Assembly (NCBI GenBank): GCA_021287165.1
Contig: JAJTAY010000029.1
Location: forward strand, 124,001 to 188,000
Length of the DNA stretch: 64,000 nucleotides
Direction of reading: 5' to 3'
Source: Bacteroidia bacterium
Lineage (GTDB): Bacteria > Bacteroidota > Bacteroidia > Bacteroidales > F082
The translations under genes and the position numbers were made by a program. Below are positions 17,293 to 25,648 of this stretch, piece after piece (position 1 is the stretch's first letter; every line of letters starts with the position of its first letter). Below the pieces are notes generated by a model. It was not told where the DNA came from and did not search any database. It saw only the letters and a program-made list of their open reading frames with translations.

Positions 17293-18651
17293 ATGAGTCA
17301 GCTGATATCGAAAGAAAAGATTGAGGAAATCCGTGAAGCCATCGAGGCCAATCAGGTGAATTTTTTATTGGCAAGGCTCAATGAACTTTATCCTGCTGAT
17401 ATTGCTGAAATCATTAACCGCATCGATGCCGACGAAGCCCGATACCTCCTGAGCCTTTTGCATAAGGAAGAAGCCGCCGAGGTGTTAATGGAACTTGAGG
17501 AAGATGTTCGTGAAGACCTTATCAGTTCGCTCTCAAGCACCGAACTTGCGCGCGACGTTATCGACAACCTCGATTCGGATGATGCTGCCGACCTTATAAA
17601 CGAGCTTCCGGGTAATATTCGTCAGGACGTTCTCTCAAAAATTTCCGACCGCAGCCAGGCACAAAACATAGCCGACCTGCTTTTTTATCCCGAAAATACT
17701 GCGGGAAGCCTCATGGCCAAGGAACTTGTAAAAGTTAACATTGGCTGGCAAGTGGTTACCTGCATCCGCGAAATGCGTGCCCAGGCCGCTCAGGTTGACA
17801 AGGTGTATCAGGTTTATGTTGTGAATGATGAAAATGTCCTGCTCGGCTTATTATCGCTTGAGCGCCTGCTCATTGCCTCACCACGCGACCATATTTCTGA
17901 GCTTTACGAACCCGATGTTATTTCGGTAAAAGCATACCAGAAAGCCGAGGAGGTGGCCTCTATTATGAAGAAATATGACCTGATTGCACTGCCGGTCATC
18001 GACGAGATGGGACGATTAATAGGCAGAATTACGATTGACGATGTCTTGGATTTCGTTCAGGATGAGGCAGAAAAGGATTATCAGCTTATGTCGGGTATCA
18101 GCCACGACATTGAAACATCCGACGAAGTCTGGAAACTCACGCAAGGTCGGCTTTTCTGGCTTATTGTTGCACTTTTTGGCGGCATTCTCGGTTCACGAGT
18201 CATATCGAATTATGAAGATCAAATCAGCATTTACCCCGAAATGGCCTTTTTCATGCCACTGATTGCCGCCATGGCCGGAAACGTTGGCGTGCAGTCATCA
18301 GCGCTAATCGTTCAGGCGCTTGCCAACAATAGTTTTACAGGCAGCCTCATGAACAAGCTTGGCAAAGAATTGCTCGTTGGCCTGATTAATGGTTTGGCCT
18401 GCTCGGCTTTATTATTGGGATACAGCTACTTTTATGCGCCCTCTTTTGCTCTGAGCATGACGGTTAGCGTTGCCTTATTAACCGTTATTTTGTTTGCCTC
18501 GATGTTTGGCACATTTGTGCCTCTGGCACTCAATAGATTCAAAATCGACCCCGCTCTTGCAACGGGGCCTTTTATAACCACTTCGAACGATATTGTAGGC
18601 TTGTTTATCTATTTCAGCATTGGAAGACTGATGTACGGTATGTTTGGCTGA
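17293..18651 (+). CDS. mgtE: Magnesium transporter MgtE
   Basis: 452 residues, normal for MgtE. The N-terminal helical domain (ADIAEIINRIDADEARYLL, EAAEVLMELEEDVRE) is followed by two CBS domains (about 135-255), which sense cytoplasmic Mg2+, a connecting helix, and five membrane segments. The pore region shows MPLIAAMAGNVGVQSSAL, with the Asn-Val-Gly filter segment typical of the family, and GPFITTSNDIVGLFIYF. It is a Mg2+-gated Mg2+ channel of the inner membrane. The 240 bases upstream are AT-rich and hold no M-box riboswitch that I can recognise, so control is probably through the CBS domains. It converges with msrA, leaving 2 bases. Confidence 0.95.
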   Translation: MSQLISKEKIEEIREAIEANQVNFLLARLNELYPADIAEIINRIDADEARYLLSLLHKEEAAEVLMELEEDVREDLISSLSSTELARDVIDNLDSDDAADLINELPGNIRQDVLSKISDRSQAQNIADLLFYPENTAGSLMAKELVKVNIGWQVVTCIREMRAQAAQVDKVYQVYVVNDENVLLGLLSLERLLIASPRDHISELYEPDVISVKAYQKAEEVASIMKKYDLIALPVIDEMGRLIGRITIDDVLDFVQDEAEKDYQLMSGISHDIETSDEVWKLTQGRLFWLIVALFGGILGSRVISNYEDQISIYPEMAFFMPLIAAMAGNVGVQSSALIVQALANNSFTGSLMNKLGKELLVGLINGLACSALLLGYSYFYAPSFALSMTVSVALLTVILFASMFGTFVPLALNRFKIDPALATGPFITTSNDIVGLFIYFSIGRLMYGMFG

Positions 18652-18653
18652 TC

Positions 18654-19262
18654 TCAGCGGCCTGTGCTGATATCGCTGAAGACTTTTTTGAATTTTTCGA
18701 GTTTAGGAACGATTACAAATTGGCAGTATCCCTGTGCGGGATTTCTGTTGAAATAGTTCTGATGATAATCTTCAGCCTTGAAAAATGCTTTGAGCGGACT
18801 CAGCTCCGTAACGATCGGCTTGTCCCAGATTTTCTCCTCGCTTAGTCGGTTGATAATATTTTGGGCAATCTGGCGCTGTTTTTCATTATGGTAGAAAATA
18901 ACCGAACGGTACTGCGTACCCACATCAGCCCCTTGTCGGTTGAGCGTTGTCGGGTCGTGGGTTTTAAAGAAAACCTCGAGTATTTTCTCCAGGCCAATAA
19001 CCTTTGGATTGAAAGTGACCTGTACTACCTCGGCATGACCCGTTAGTCCGGAAGTAACTTCCCTGTAGGTTGGATTGGCAATTTTTCCGCCCGAATAACC
19101 GCTAATAACTTTCTCAACGCCCTTAACGCGTTGAAATACAGCTTCTACACACCAGAAGCATCCTCCGCCAAGCGTGATAGTCTCTGTATTTTGAGCCTTT
19201 AGTGCTTCGTTTTCACTCATGATAATAATGGCAAAGATTATAAAACTTAAAATAGTCTTCAT
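18654..19262 (-). CDS. msrA: Exported peptide-methionine (S)-S-oxide reductase
   Basis: 202 residues from the ATG at 19260-19262. MsrA reduces methionine-S-sulfoxide in damaged proteins. The catalytic GGCFWC motif, the GYSGG segment and AEVVQVTFNP are typical, as are FFKTHDPTTLNRQGADVGTQYRS and HQNYFNRNP. An N-terminal hydrophobic stretch (MKTILSFIIFAIIIM) before the domain suggests export, so this copy probably protects envelope proteins. No MsrB domain is fused. It converges with mgtE. Confidence 0.94.
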   Translation of the reverse strand: MKTILSFIIFAIIIMSENEALKAQNTETITLGGGCFWCVEAVFQRVKGVEKVISGYSGGKIANPTYREVTSGLTGHAEVVQVTFNPKVIGLEKILEVFFKTHDPTTLNRQGADVGTQYRSVIFYHNEKQRQIAQNIINRLSEEKIWDKPIVTELSPLKAFFKAEDYHQNYFNRNPAQGYCQFVIVPKLEKFKKVFSDISTGR

Positions 19263-19338
19263 TTGTTTCCAACCACATTTATCCTCGTTAAACATTCGAA
19301 AAAGCCAATAGGTTCATCTGCAGGGCGCAGGGTTTTGC

Positions 19339-19346
19339 TAATTTTG
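19339..19346 (+). promoter_or_regulatory. -7 box (TAATTTTG) for the DUF3127 gene
   Basis: Exact TAnnTTTG, 53 bases upstream of the ATG at 19400, in the divergent gap after msrA. Confidence 0.4.
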
Positions 19347-19399
19347 CACACTGCCGTTTGGCAATCCTAATCAAGATAATTCATCAAAATAAATATAAT

Positions 19400-19768
19400 A
19401 TGAGTCTCGAAATCACAGCCAAATTTGTGCAGCTGGGCCAGCGTACCAGCGGCGAAGGCAGAAACGGCACCTGGACAAAACAGGAGCTTATCGCAGAAAC
19501 CATGGAGCAATATCCGCGAAAGATTTGTTTCGTTTGCTGGGGCGATCTGGCCGATAAAGTTCGCGAGTATAATGTGGGTGATGTATTGAAACTTCAGTTC
19601 AGCATCGAATCGCGCGAATACAACGGCCGTTGGTACACGGATGTGAAGCCCTACAGGCTCGATCGTGCAGGCGAAGCAGCGCCCTCCCCTGCCCCATCGG
19701 CTAACACCTATCAGTCGCCCGCCAGTACAGTCGATGTTGATCCGGCGGCCGACGACCTGCCTTTCTGA
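19400..19768 (+). CDS. DUF3127 protein, OB-like, with SSB-like C-terminal tip
   Basis: 122 residues from the ATG at 19400; a 14-codon upstream extension is unlikely. The N-terminal 90 residues match DUF3127, a small Bacteroidota family with no established function. The strand pattern (SLEITAKFVQLGQ, RKICFVCWGDLADKV, GDVLKLQFSIESREYNGRWY) looks like an OB fold. A Pro/Ser/Ala-rich linker follows, and the protein ends in ADDLPF, very like the DDIPF/DDLPF tip by which bacterial SSB recruits partners. This suggests, but does not prove, a single-stranded DNA-related role. Upstream of a DMT transporter (12-base gap). Confidence 0.85.
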   Translation: MSLEITAKFVQLGQRTSGEGRNGTWTKQELIAETMEQYPRKICFVCWGDLADKVREYNVGDVLKLQFSIESREYNGRWYTDVKPYRLDRAGEAAPSPAPSANTYQSPASTVDVDPAADDLPF

Positions 19769-19780
19769 GTTAAGAAGCAG

Positions 19781-20695
19781 ATGACAAATTCCAGGCCGGC
19801 AGCACTATTGGCTGCTTTCACGGCTAATCTGATTTACAGTATCAATTACGTGGTTGCCAAGGGCATTATGCCTGATTATCTGCAACCCAGAGCTATAATA
19901 CTCATCAGGGTTGCCGGTGCAGCTTTAATTTTTTGGGTTATCTCGCTTCGAATTCCATCGGAAAAAATTGCACGTGCCGATTTGTGGCGCATTGCTTTTG
20001 CCTCCATATTTGGTATCGCCATCAATCAGATCATGTTTTTTGAAGGGCTGAATCTTTCCACACCCATCAATGTGAGCATTCTGATGGTTGGAGTGCCAAT
20101 CGCAGTACTTGCATTTTCCCGACTACTAAAAGGCGAAAAGCTTCACTGGATCAGGATATTAGGTATTATACTCGGAACACTAGGCTCTGCTATCATGATC
20201 CTAAGGGGCGGACAGTTTGATGCTTCCGGGAATACGATGATTGGTAACCTGCTCATTGTGATCAATGCCAGTTCTTATGGTTTGTATCTTGTTCTGATCA
20301 AACCGCTTATCATGCGCTATTCAGCGCTCAACATCATGCGTTGGGTATTCCTCTTCGGATTTCTTTGGGTAGCTCCTTTTACTATTCCTGTTGCCCTTGA
20401 GTCGGAATGGCAGGTGATCCCGTTCAATATTTGGTTATCAATAGCTTATGTACTGTTTTTTACCACTGTTGCGGCCTATTTTCTGAACAATTATTCACTT
20501 AAGCGAATCTCACCTTCCACCAATAGTGCCTTTATCTATCTACAGCCATTTTTTGCCGGCCTGGTAGCTATGCTGGCAGGAAAAGACGAGCCCGCATGGT
20601 ATATGCTCATACCTACCTTACTGATTTTTTCAGGAGTATATTTGGTTAATTTTACTGAACGATTCTACAAAACAAAAAGGACCATACAGGTATGA
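19781..20695 (+). CDS. EamA/DMT-family membrane transporter
   Basis: 304 residues with about ten membrane segments in two EamA repeats (AALLAAFTANLIYSINYVVA at the start; LLIVINASSYGLYLVLIKPL in the second half; YLQPFFAGLVAMLAG near the end). Substrate unknown; relatives export amino acids or other small metabolites. It shares only the family with the transporter at 4577. Its stop overlaps the start of the next gene by 4 bases, implying translational coupling. Confidence 0.87.
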   Translation: MTNSRPAALLAAFTANLIYSINYVVAKGIMPDYLQPRAIILIRVAGAALIFWVISLRIPSEKIARADLWRIAFASIFGIAINQIMFFEGLNLSTPINVSILMVGVPIAVLAFSRLLKGEKLHWIRILGIILGTLGSAIMILRGGQFDASGNTMIGNLLIVINASSYGLYLVLIKPLIMRYSALNIMRWVFLFGFLWVAPFTIPVALESEWQVIPFNIWLSIAYVLFFTTVAAYFLNNYSLKRISPSTNSAFIYLQPFFAGLVAMLAGKDEPAWYMLIPTLLIFSGVYLVNFTERFYKTKRTIQV

Positions 20696-21354
20696 AACTG
20701 AATAAAGTAGTCCTATATGGCGCAACGGGACTGGTCGGCGGCTATCTTCTCGACGAGCTGATTCACAGTGCCGATGTTGAGCGCATTGTATCTATCGGAC
20801 GAAGGTCAACTGAAATCAAACATCCCAAAGTTGAATCAATAACTTTATCCCCGGAAAACTTTGCTACGGAGATAGGACGAATGGCTCCCGATGCTGTTTT
20901 TTGTTGTCTAGGAACTACACGCGCCAAAGCTGGAAGCAAGCAGGCTTTCAGAAAAGTCGATTACGAACTTCCTGTTGCCATAGCCAAAGCCGCCGCTATT
21001 TCTGGGGTTAAAACAATGGTAGTGGTTTCGAGCATTGGGGCTAATGCTTCGTCAGGTAATTTTTATTTGCGTACCAAAGGTGAAATGGAGCGCGATGTAC
21101 TTGCTGCTGGATTGGAAAACGTTGTTATTGTGCGTCCGTCGCTCTTATTGGGTGCCCGTATGGAATACCGTTTCGGCGAAAAGATTGGGGAATGGTTTAT
21201 GAAGGTTTTTGACCGGTTTATGACCGGTAAGTGGCAGAAATACAGAGCTATACACGGTCGTTCAGTGGCTGTTGCCATGCTCCGTCTGGCGTTGAAAGCC
21301 AAAGGTAAACACGTTTTTGAGTCGGATCAACTGGCAGAAATTGCCAAATATTGA
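20692..21354 (+). CDS. NAD(P)-binding Rossmann-fold oxidoreductase (HTATIP2/YraR-like)
   Basis: 220 residues. The N-terminus KVVLYGATGLVGGYLLDELI is an NAD(P)-binding GxxGxxG motif of the atypical SDR type. DAVFCCLGTTRAKAGSKQAFRKVDYELP and MVVVSSIGANASSGNFYLRTKGEME resemble YraR and human HTATIP2/TIP30. A Ser and a YxxxK-like FYLRTK are visible, although the first Tyr position is shifted. Substrate unknown. The start overlaps the DMT gene by 4 bases; kdsA begins 6 bases after the stop. Confidence 0.82.
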   Translation: MKLNKVVLYGATGLVGGYLLDELIHSADVERIVSIGRRSTEIKHPKVESITLSPENFATEIGRMAPDAVFCCLGTTRAKAGSKQAFRKVDYELPVAIAKAAAISGVKTMVVVSSIGANASSGNFYLRTKGEMERDVLAAGLENVVIVRPSLLLGARMEYRFGEKIGEWFMKVFDRFMTGKWQKYRAIHGRSVAVAMLRLALKAKGKHVFESDQLAEIAKY

Positions 21355-21360
21355 CATAAA

Positions 21361-22179
21361 ATGACGAATATGAACGAATGGGAGCTTTTTAGCTCCTTGC
21401 GGCCTGACAGGTTTTTCCTGATGGCCGGGCCATGCGTGGTTGAAGATGAACAATCGCCCCTGCATATTGCCGAACATCTTGCCTCGCTTTGTCAGAAACT
21501 CGATATCCCGCTCATTTTCAAGGCCTCATACAAAAAGGCCAACCGTTCACGCGGAGACTCTTTTTCTGGAATTGGCGACGAAAAGGCGCTTAAGGTTCTG
21601 GAAAAGGTTCGGCAAACCCTTGGTATACCGGTTGTTACCGACATACATGAAACAATCGAAGCAGCAATGGCCGCCGCTTATGTTGATGTATTACAAATAC
21701 CAGCTTTTTTGTGCAGACAAACCGCCTTGCTGGCTGCAGCTGCTGAAACGCAGAAGGTGGTAAACATAAAGAAAGGACAGTTTCTATCCGGTGAGGCCAT
21801 GCGCTTTGCTGTTGATAAGGTTTTTTCGCACGGTAATCAAAAGGTTATGCTCACTGAACGCGGAAACAGCTTCGGATATCATGACCTAATTGTTGACTTC
21901 AGGAATGTAGCTACGATGAAAGCCATTGGCGTACCAGTGGTTGTTGATACAACGCACTCGCTTCAGCAGCCCAACCAGGCATCAGGTGTAACAGGCGGAA
22001 ATCCATCGATGATTGGCCTGATTGCCCGCGCAGCCATTGCTTCAGGTGCCGACGGGCTTTTTATGGAAGTTCATCCCGAACCGGCCAAAGCGCTTTCCGA
22101 TGGTGCCAATATGCTTCGGCTCGACAAGGTTTCCGGCTTACTGGAACAACTTGTAAGGATCAGGGAAGCGCTGGAATAA
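21361..22179 (+). CDS. kdsA: 3-deoxy-8-phosphooctulonate synthase (Kdo8P synthase)
   Basis: 272 residues. It condenses phosphoenolpyruvate with arabinose 5-phosphate to make Kdo8P for the inner core of LPS. FLMAGPCVVEDEQSP carries Cys25 where metal-dependent Kdo8P synthases (Aquifex type) have the metal-binding Cys; metal-independent E. coli KdsA has Asn. LTERGNSFGYHDLIVDFRN and VVVDTTHSLQQPNQ also fit the metal-dependent class. Other Kdo genes are not in the window. It ends base to base against the convergent DUF4831 gene. Confidence 0.95.
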   Translation: MTNMNEWELFSSLRPDRFFLMAGPCVVEDEQSPLHIAEHLASLCQKLDIPLIFKASYKKANRSRGDSFSGIGDEKALKVLEKVRQTLGIPVVTDIHETIEAAMAAAYVDVLQIPAFLCRQTALLAAAAETQKVVNIKKGQFLSGEAMRFAVDKVFSHGNQKVMLTERGNSFGYHDLIVDFRNVATMKAIGVPVVVDTTHSLQQPNQASGVTGGNPSMIGLIARAAIASGADGLFMEVHPEPAKALSDGANMLRLDKVSGLLEQLVRIREALE

Positions 22180-23334
22180 TCAATCTCGCTTTACTGTAAC
22201 GGTCATCCCGGTATTGGGATCAAAAAGCAGTCTGGTCCGGCTCGAAGGAGCAATTGCAATTGTACCCAATTGATTTACAGGCAATCTCTGTCGCTGATAA
22301 ATCTTTCCCTTATAAAGTACGCTTACTTCAGCCCTTTCGGGTATCCGGTAATATAGACCATTGTTGAGTTTGCTTCGGGGATTTGACGTGCCAATCTCCT
22401 TTGTGTTGCCGGAAGGCTCTATGACCAATTGTATGGGTTCGCCCCTGTTGCCGCTTTCCAGTAGACCGTTTTGCTCAGTAAACCGGGCTACGGTCTGAAA
22501 TCCTTTGGCATCCTGTTCCGGAGCATAAAACAAGGTGTTCTCGATAATCGATCGCACTTCGATTCCGGTAAAAAGCGCAAGATACTCCTCTTCAAGTTTT
22601 TGCATCTGTCTGTCCATGTACACGATCTGGCTGAAGTTTACCTCCTGAAAGCCACTGATAAGGTTGTAACGGCTTTCCCTGATCTTTTGAATCATCTCAG
22701 CGGCAGCGCGCGCTTTTTGCTCGGGGTTTCGGTCAACCCATGCCGATTGTAAAATGTTTCGCCTGATAATAGTTGTGTCGATGGTTATTCTTCTTACGAT
22801 AGTGTCAACGCGCTGAAAAAGATTGTGTTCCGCGAAATATCTGAAATGCTTTTCGGATGGTGCATTTACAAGCGTTGTTTCGATGCGTTGTGTGGATTGA
22901 GGTCTGGCGGCAACAGCATCGTCCATCGAAAGTATTATGCCATTGTCCAACATATCGAAAATCAGACTGCGCGTATCGCGCGAAGACCGCTCGTCAAATT
23001 CGACAAAAAACCAGGCTTTGGGGTCGGGTTCGCTGATGGTGCTCAGGATAATGTCTTTGACCGTGTAAACAGTTTCGTCCTGCCTGATGGCATCGTCGAT
23101 GCCGAGCATTCGCTGTGCAAAGTCGCTGTAGGGACCTTTCAGCCTTTCGTTTTTCTCAACTATTATATTGATCTTGAATACTGTACGCGGCAAAGTATAA
23201 AAGAAGCCGGGCGTTTCGGTGTTTTTTGAGCCGGCCGAAACGGGACTAACGCTAAACTGCGCTTTGAGCCTCGGACTTATCCCAACCAGTAACAACAGGG
23301 CTAAAATACTCAGCAGAACTTGTTTTCTTTTCAT
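22180..23334 (-). CDS. Exported DUF4831 family protein
   Basis: 384 residues with a signal peptide (MKRKQVLLSILALLLLVGIS, cut near KAQ). The rest matches DUF4831 as I recall it: ETPGFFYTLPRTVFKINIIVEK near the start, a helical middle with QKARAAAEMIQKIRESRYNLISG, EEEYLALFTG, and a closing beta-rich part with NNGLYYRIPERAEVSVLYKG. The family is confined largely to Bacteroidota and has no known function; the protein is probably periplasmic or outer-membrane facing. It is alone on its strand, converging with kdsA. Confidence 0.8.
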   Translation of the reverse strand: MKRKQVLLSILALLLLVGISPRLKAQFSVSPVSAGSKNTETPGFFYTLPRTVFKINIIVEKNERLKGPYSDFAQRMLGIDDAIRQDETVYTVKDIILSTISEPDPKAWFFVEFDERSSRDTRSLIFDMLDNGIILSMDDAVAARPQSTQRIETTLVNAPSEKHFRYFAEHNLFQRVDTIVRRITIDTTIIRRNILQSAWVDRNPEQKARAAAEMIQKIRESRYNLISGFQEVNFSQIVYMDRQMQKLEEEYLALFTGIEVRSIIENTLFYAPEQDAKGFQTVARFTEQNGLLESGNRGEPIQLVIEPSGNTKEIGTSNPRSKLNNGLYYRIPERAEVSVLYKGKIYQRQRLPVNQLGTIAIAPSSRTRLLFDPNTGMTVTVKRD

Positions 23335-23404
23335 TGCACGATTCCTTGTGTTGCGAATTTATGCAAAACGGCAATAAACAGCTTTTTTTATGGGACATCA
23401 TCAA

Positions 23405-23440
23405 AAAAAAACCGCCACACCTTTAAGAGTGCAGCGGTTT
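23405..23440 (-). terminator. Rho-independent terminator after glnN
   Basis: Stem AAACCGC (23409-23415) with GCGGTTT (23434-23440), plus an inner CAC/GTG pairing. On the minus strand nine T residues follow, marking the end of the gmhA-gmhB-symporter-glnN unit. Confidence 0.85.
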
Positions 23441-23458
23441 GAAGGGTGGTTCTTTCGA

Positions 23459-25648
23459 TTATTTGATGAAAAGCAGCTCGCGGTATTTGGGAAGCGGCCA
23501 CAACTGGTCGTCCACCAGCATTTCGAGCTTGTCAACGTGATAACGGATCTTGTCGAAATAGGGTTTAACCTTGTTGCAGTAGGCATCAGCCTTTTCTTCG
23601 GCTGATTCCAGGCGATTGGCAATGCGGCGTTCTTCGGTCATTTCCTCAACAAACTGACGGATCTCGGCAATGTGTTCCGAAATCTCCTTGATGTTCTGCA
23701 GCTGGTTTCTGCTCAGTTTAACGAAACTCTTCTGATCGAGCACCTCTTTTAATCCTTTGGCATTGTCAATCAGGGTATTCTGATATTTTATTGCCGTTGG
23801 GATGATATGGTTTACACTGAGGTCGCCCACCAGACGCGATTCGATCTGGAGTTTGCGGACATATTTGTCCAACTTGATTTCGTAGCGGGCCATTAGTTCG
23901 CGGCGGGTGAAAACTGCGTGTTTCTCAAAGAGTTCGATCACCTTCTCGCTGACATAGGCCTTAGTGGCCTCAGGTGTGCTGGCATGGTTCGAAAGGCCTC
24001 TTTTGCGCGCTTCTTCCTTCCATTCGTCGCTGTAGCTATTGCCTTCGAAGCGGATGTTTTTCGACTCGCGGATGTATTTCTTGGTCATTTCGAAAACGGC
24101 GTCTTCCTTCTTAAGACCTGCTTTCAGTTGTTCCTGAACGCCGGCATAGAACCTGTCGAATATCTCGGCAACGATGGTGTTCAGGGCCACCATGGGTTTG
24201 GCGGTATTGGCAGAACCACCAACAGCGCGGAATTCGAACTTGTTTCCGGTGAAAGCAAAGGGCGAAGTGCGGTTGCGGTCGGTGTTGTCGCGAAGGATTT
24301 CAGGAATCTTGGGAATACTCAGGTAAACGCTTTTACCGTTTCCGTTGCCAAGATTCTTGCGCGCCGGCAGGTTTTCGAATTCATCGAGGGCTTTGGTGAG
24401 CTGTTCGCCGATGAATGCCGACATGATAGCCGGCGGAGCCTCGTTTCCGCCAAGGCGCAAGTCGTTGCTAGCCGAGGCAATGCTTCCGCGAAGCAGCTCT
24501 TCATATTCGTGCACGGCCTTGAGGATAATGGTCAGCACAGCCATAAACCTGAGGTTTTCCTGAGGAGTTTTCCCGGGAGACAGGAGGTTTTCGCCTGTAT
24601 TGGTGGCCATCGACCAGTTGTTGTGTTTTCCGCTGCCGTTAACACCGTCATACGGCTTCTCATGGAGAAGTACTTTGAAATGGTGCTTGCGCGAAACTTT
24701 GTCCAAAAGGTGCATCAGGAGCTGATTGTGGTCAACAGCCACGTTGACTTCCTCGTACACCGGAGCACATTCGAACTGGCTGGGCGCCACTTCGTTATGT
24801 CTGGTCTTTAGCGGGATTCCAAGTTTGTGCGACTCAATTTCAAGGTCGCGCATGAAAGCGCGTGCACGACTGTGGATGGTGCCGAAATAGTGATCGTGAA
24901 GCTGCTGATCCTTTGCGGACGAATGTCCGAACACGGTGCGACCCGCCAAAACGAGGTCGGGACGTGCAGCATAAAGGGCCGAGTCGACAAGAAAATACTC
25001 CTGCTCCCAGCCTAGAGTGGGATATACCTTGGTGATGTTTTTGTCGAAAAGTTGACAAACTTTAACCGCTGCTTTATCCAATGCATCCATCGACTTGAGG
25101 AGCGGAGTTTTATAGTCGAGCGATTCACCAGTGTATGAAACAAATATCGTTGGAATACATAGGGTATGCTCCATGATAAAGGCCGGGCTGGTAGGGTCCC
25201 AGGCCGTATATCCACGGGCTTCGAAGGTGCTTCGGATGCCGCCGCTGGGAAATGAGGATGCATCCGGCTCTTGCTGAATGAGCGAAGATCCTGAGAACTC
25301 CTCGATGGCTTTACCGCTTGGAAGCGGATTGATGAAGGCATCGTGTTTTTCGGCCGTTGAGCCTGTTAATGGATGAAACCAGTGGGTATAATGTGTGGCA
25401 CCATGGCGCAATGCCCAGGCTTTCATAGCCGAGGCCACCTGATCGGCAATGCGGCGTTCGATGCGCGCCCCGCTGCTGATGGTTTGTTGCAATGAGCGGA
25501 ATGCTTCCTTGGTGAGGTATTCCATCATGGTTTCGTTATTGAAAACCATCGAACCAAAATAATCGGAAATCTTATCCGCAGGATAATTCACCGGAGGCAC
25601 CTGGCGATCCAGTGTTTGCGCCAAAGCTGTAAATCTGAAGTTTTTCAT
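23459..25648 (-). CDS. glnN: Glutamine synthetase type III
   Basis: 729 residues, the size of GSIII and far longer than GSI (about 450). It makes glutamine from glutamate, ammonia and ATP and is the main ammonia-assimilating enzyme in many Bacteroidota. The catalytic domain shows LGWEQEYFLVD, KTRHNEVAPSQFE, VNGSGKHNNWSM and TSPFAFTGNKFEFRAVGGS, all typical of GSIII. The C-terminal about 150 residues are helical (VDQLEMLVDDQ-like, here VDKLEMLVDDQLWPLPKYRE at the end), as in other GSIII proteins. Its ATG overlaps the TGA of the symporter gene, so it is translationally coupled to it and lies last in the unit. Confidence 0.96.
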   Translation of the reverse strand: MKNFRFTALAQTLDRQVPPVNYPADKISDYFGSMVFNNETMMEYLTKEAFRSLQQTISSGARIERRIADQVASAMKAWALRHGATHYTHWFHPLTGSTAEKHDAFINPLPSGKAIEEFSGSSLIQQEPDASSFPSGGIRSTFEARGYTAWDPTSPAFIMEHTLCIPTIFVSYTGESLDYKTPLLKSMDALDKAAVKVCQLFDKNITKVYPTLGWEQEYFLVDSALYAARPDLVLAGRTVFGHSSAKDQQLHDHYFGTIHSRARAFMRDLEIESHKLGIPLKTRHNEVAPSQFECAPVYEEVNVAVDHNQLLMHLLDKVSRKHHFKVLLHEKPYDGVNGSGKHNNWSMATNTGENLLSPGKTPQENLRFMAVLTIILKAVHEYEELLRGSIASASNDLRLGGNEAPPAIMSAFIGEQLTKALDEFENLPARKNLGNGNGKSVYLSIPKIPEILRDNTDRNRTSPFAFTGNKFEFRAVGGSANTAKPMVALNTIVAEIFDRFYAGVQEQLKAGLKKEDAVFEMTKKYIRESKNIRFEGNSYSDEWKEEARKRGLSNHASTPEATKAYVSEKVIELFEKHAVFTRRELMARYEIKLDKYVRKLQIESRLVGDLSVNHIIPTAIKYQNTLIDNAKGLKEVLDQKSFVKLSRNQLQNIKEISEHIAEIRQFVEEMTEERRIANRLESAEEKADAYCNKVKPYFDKIRYHVDKLEMLVDDQLWPLPKYRELLFIK

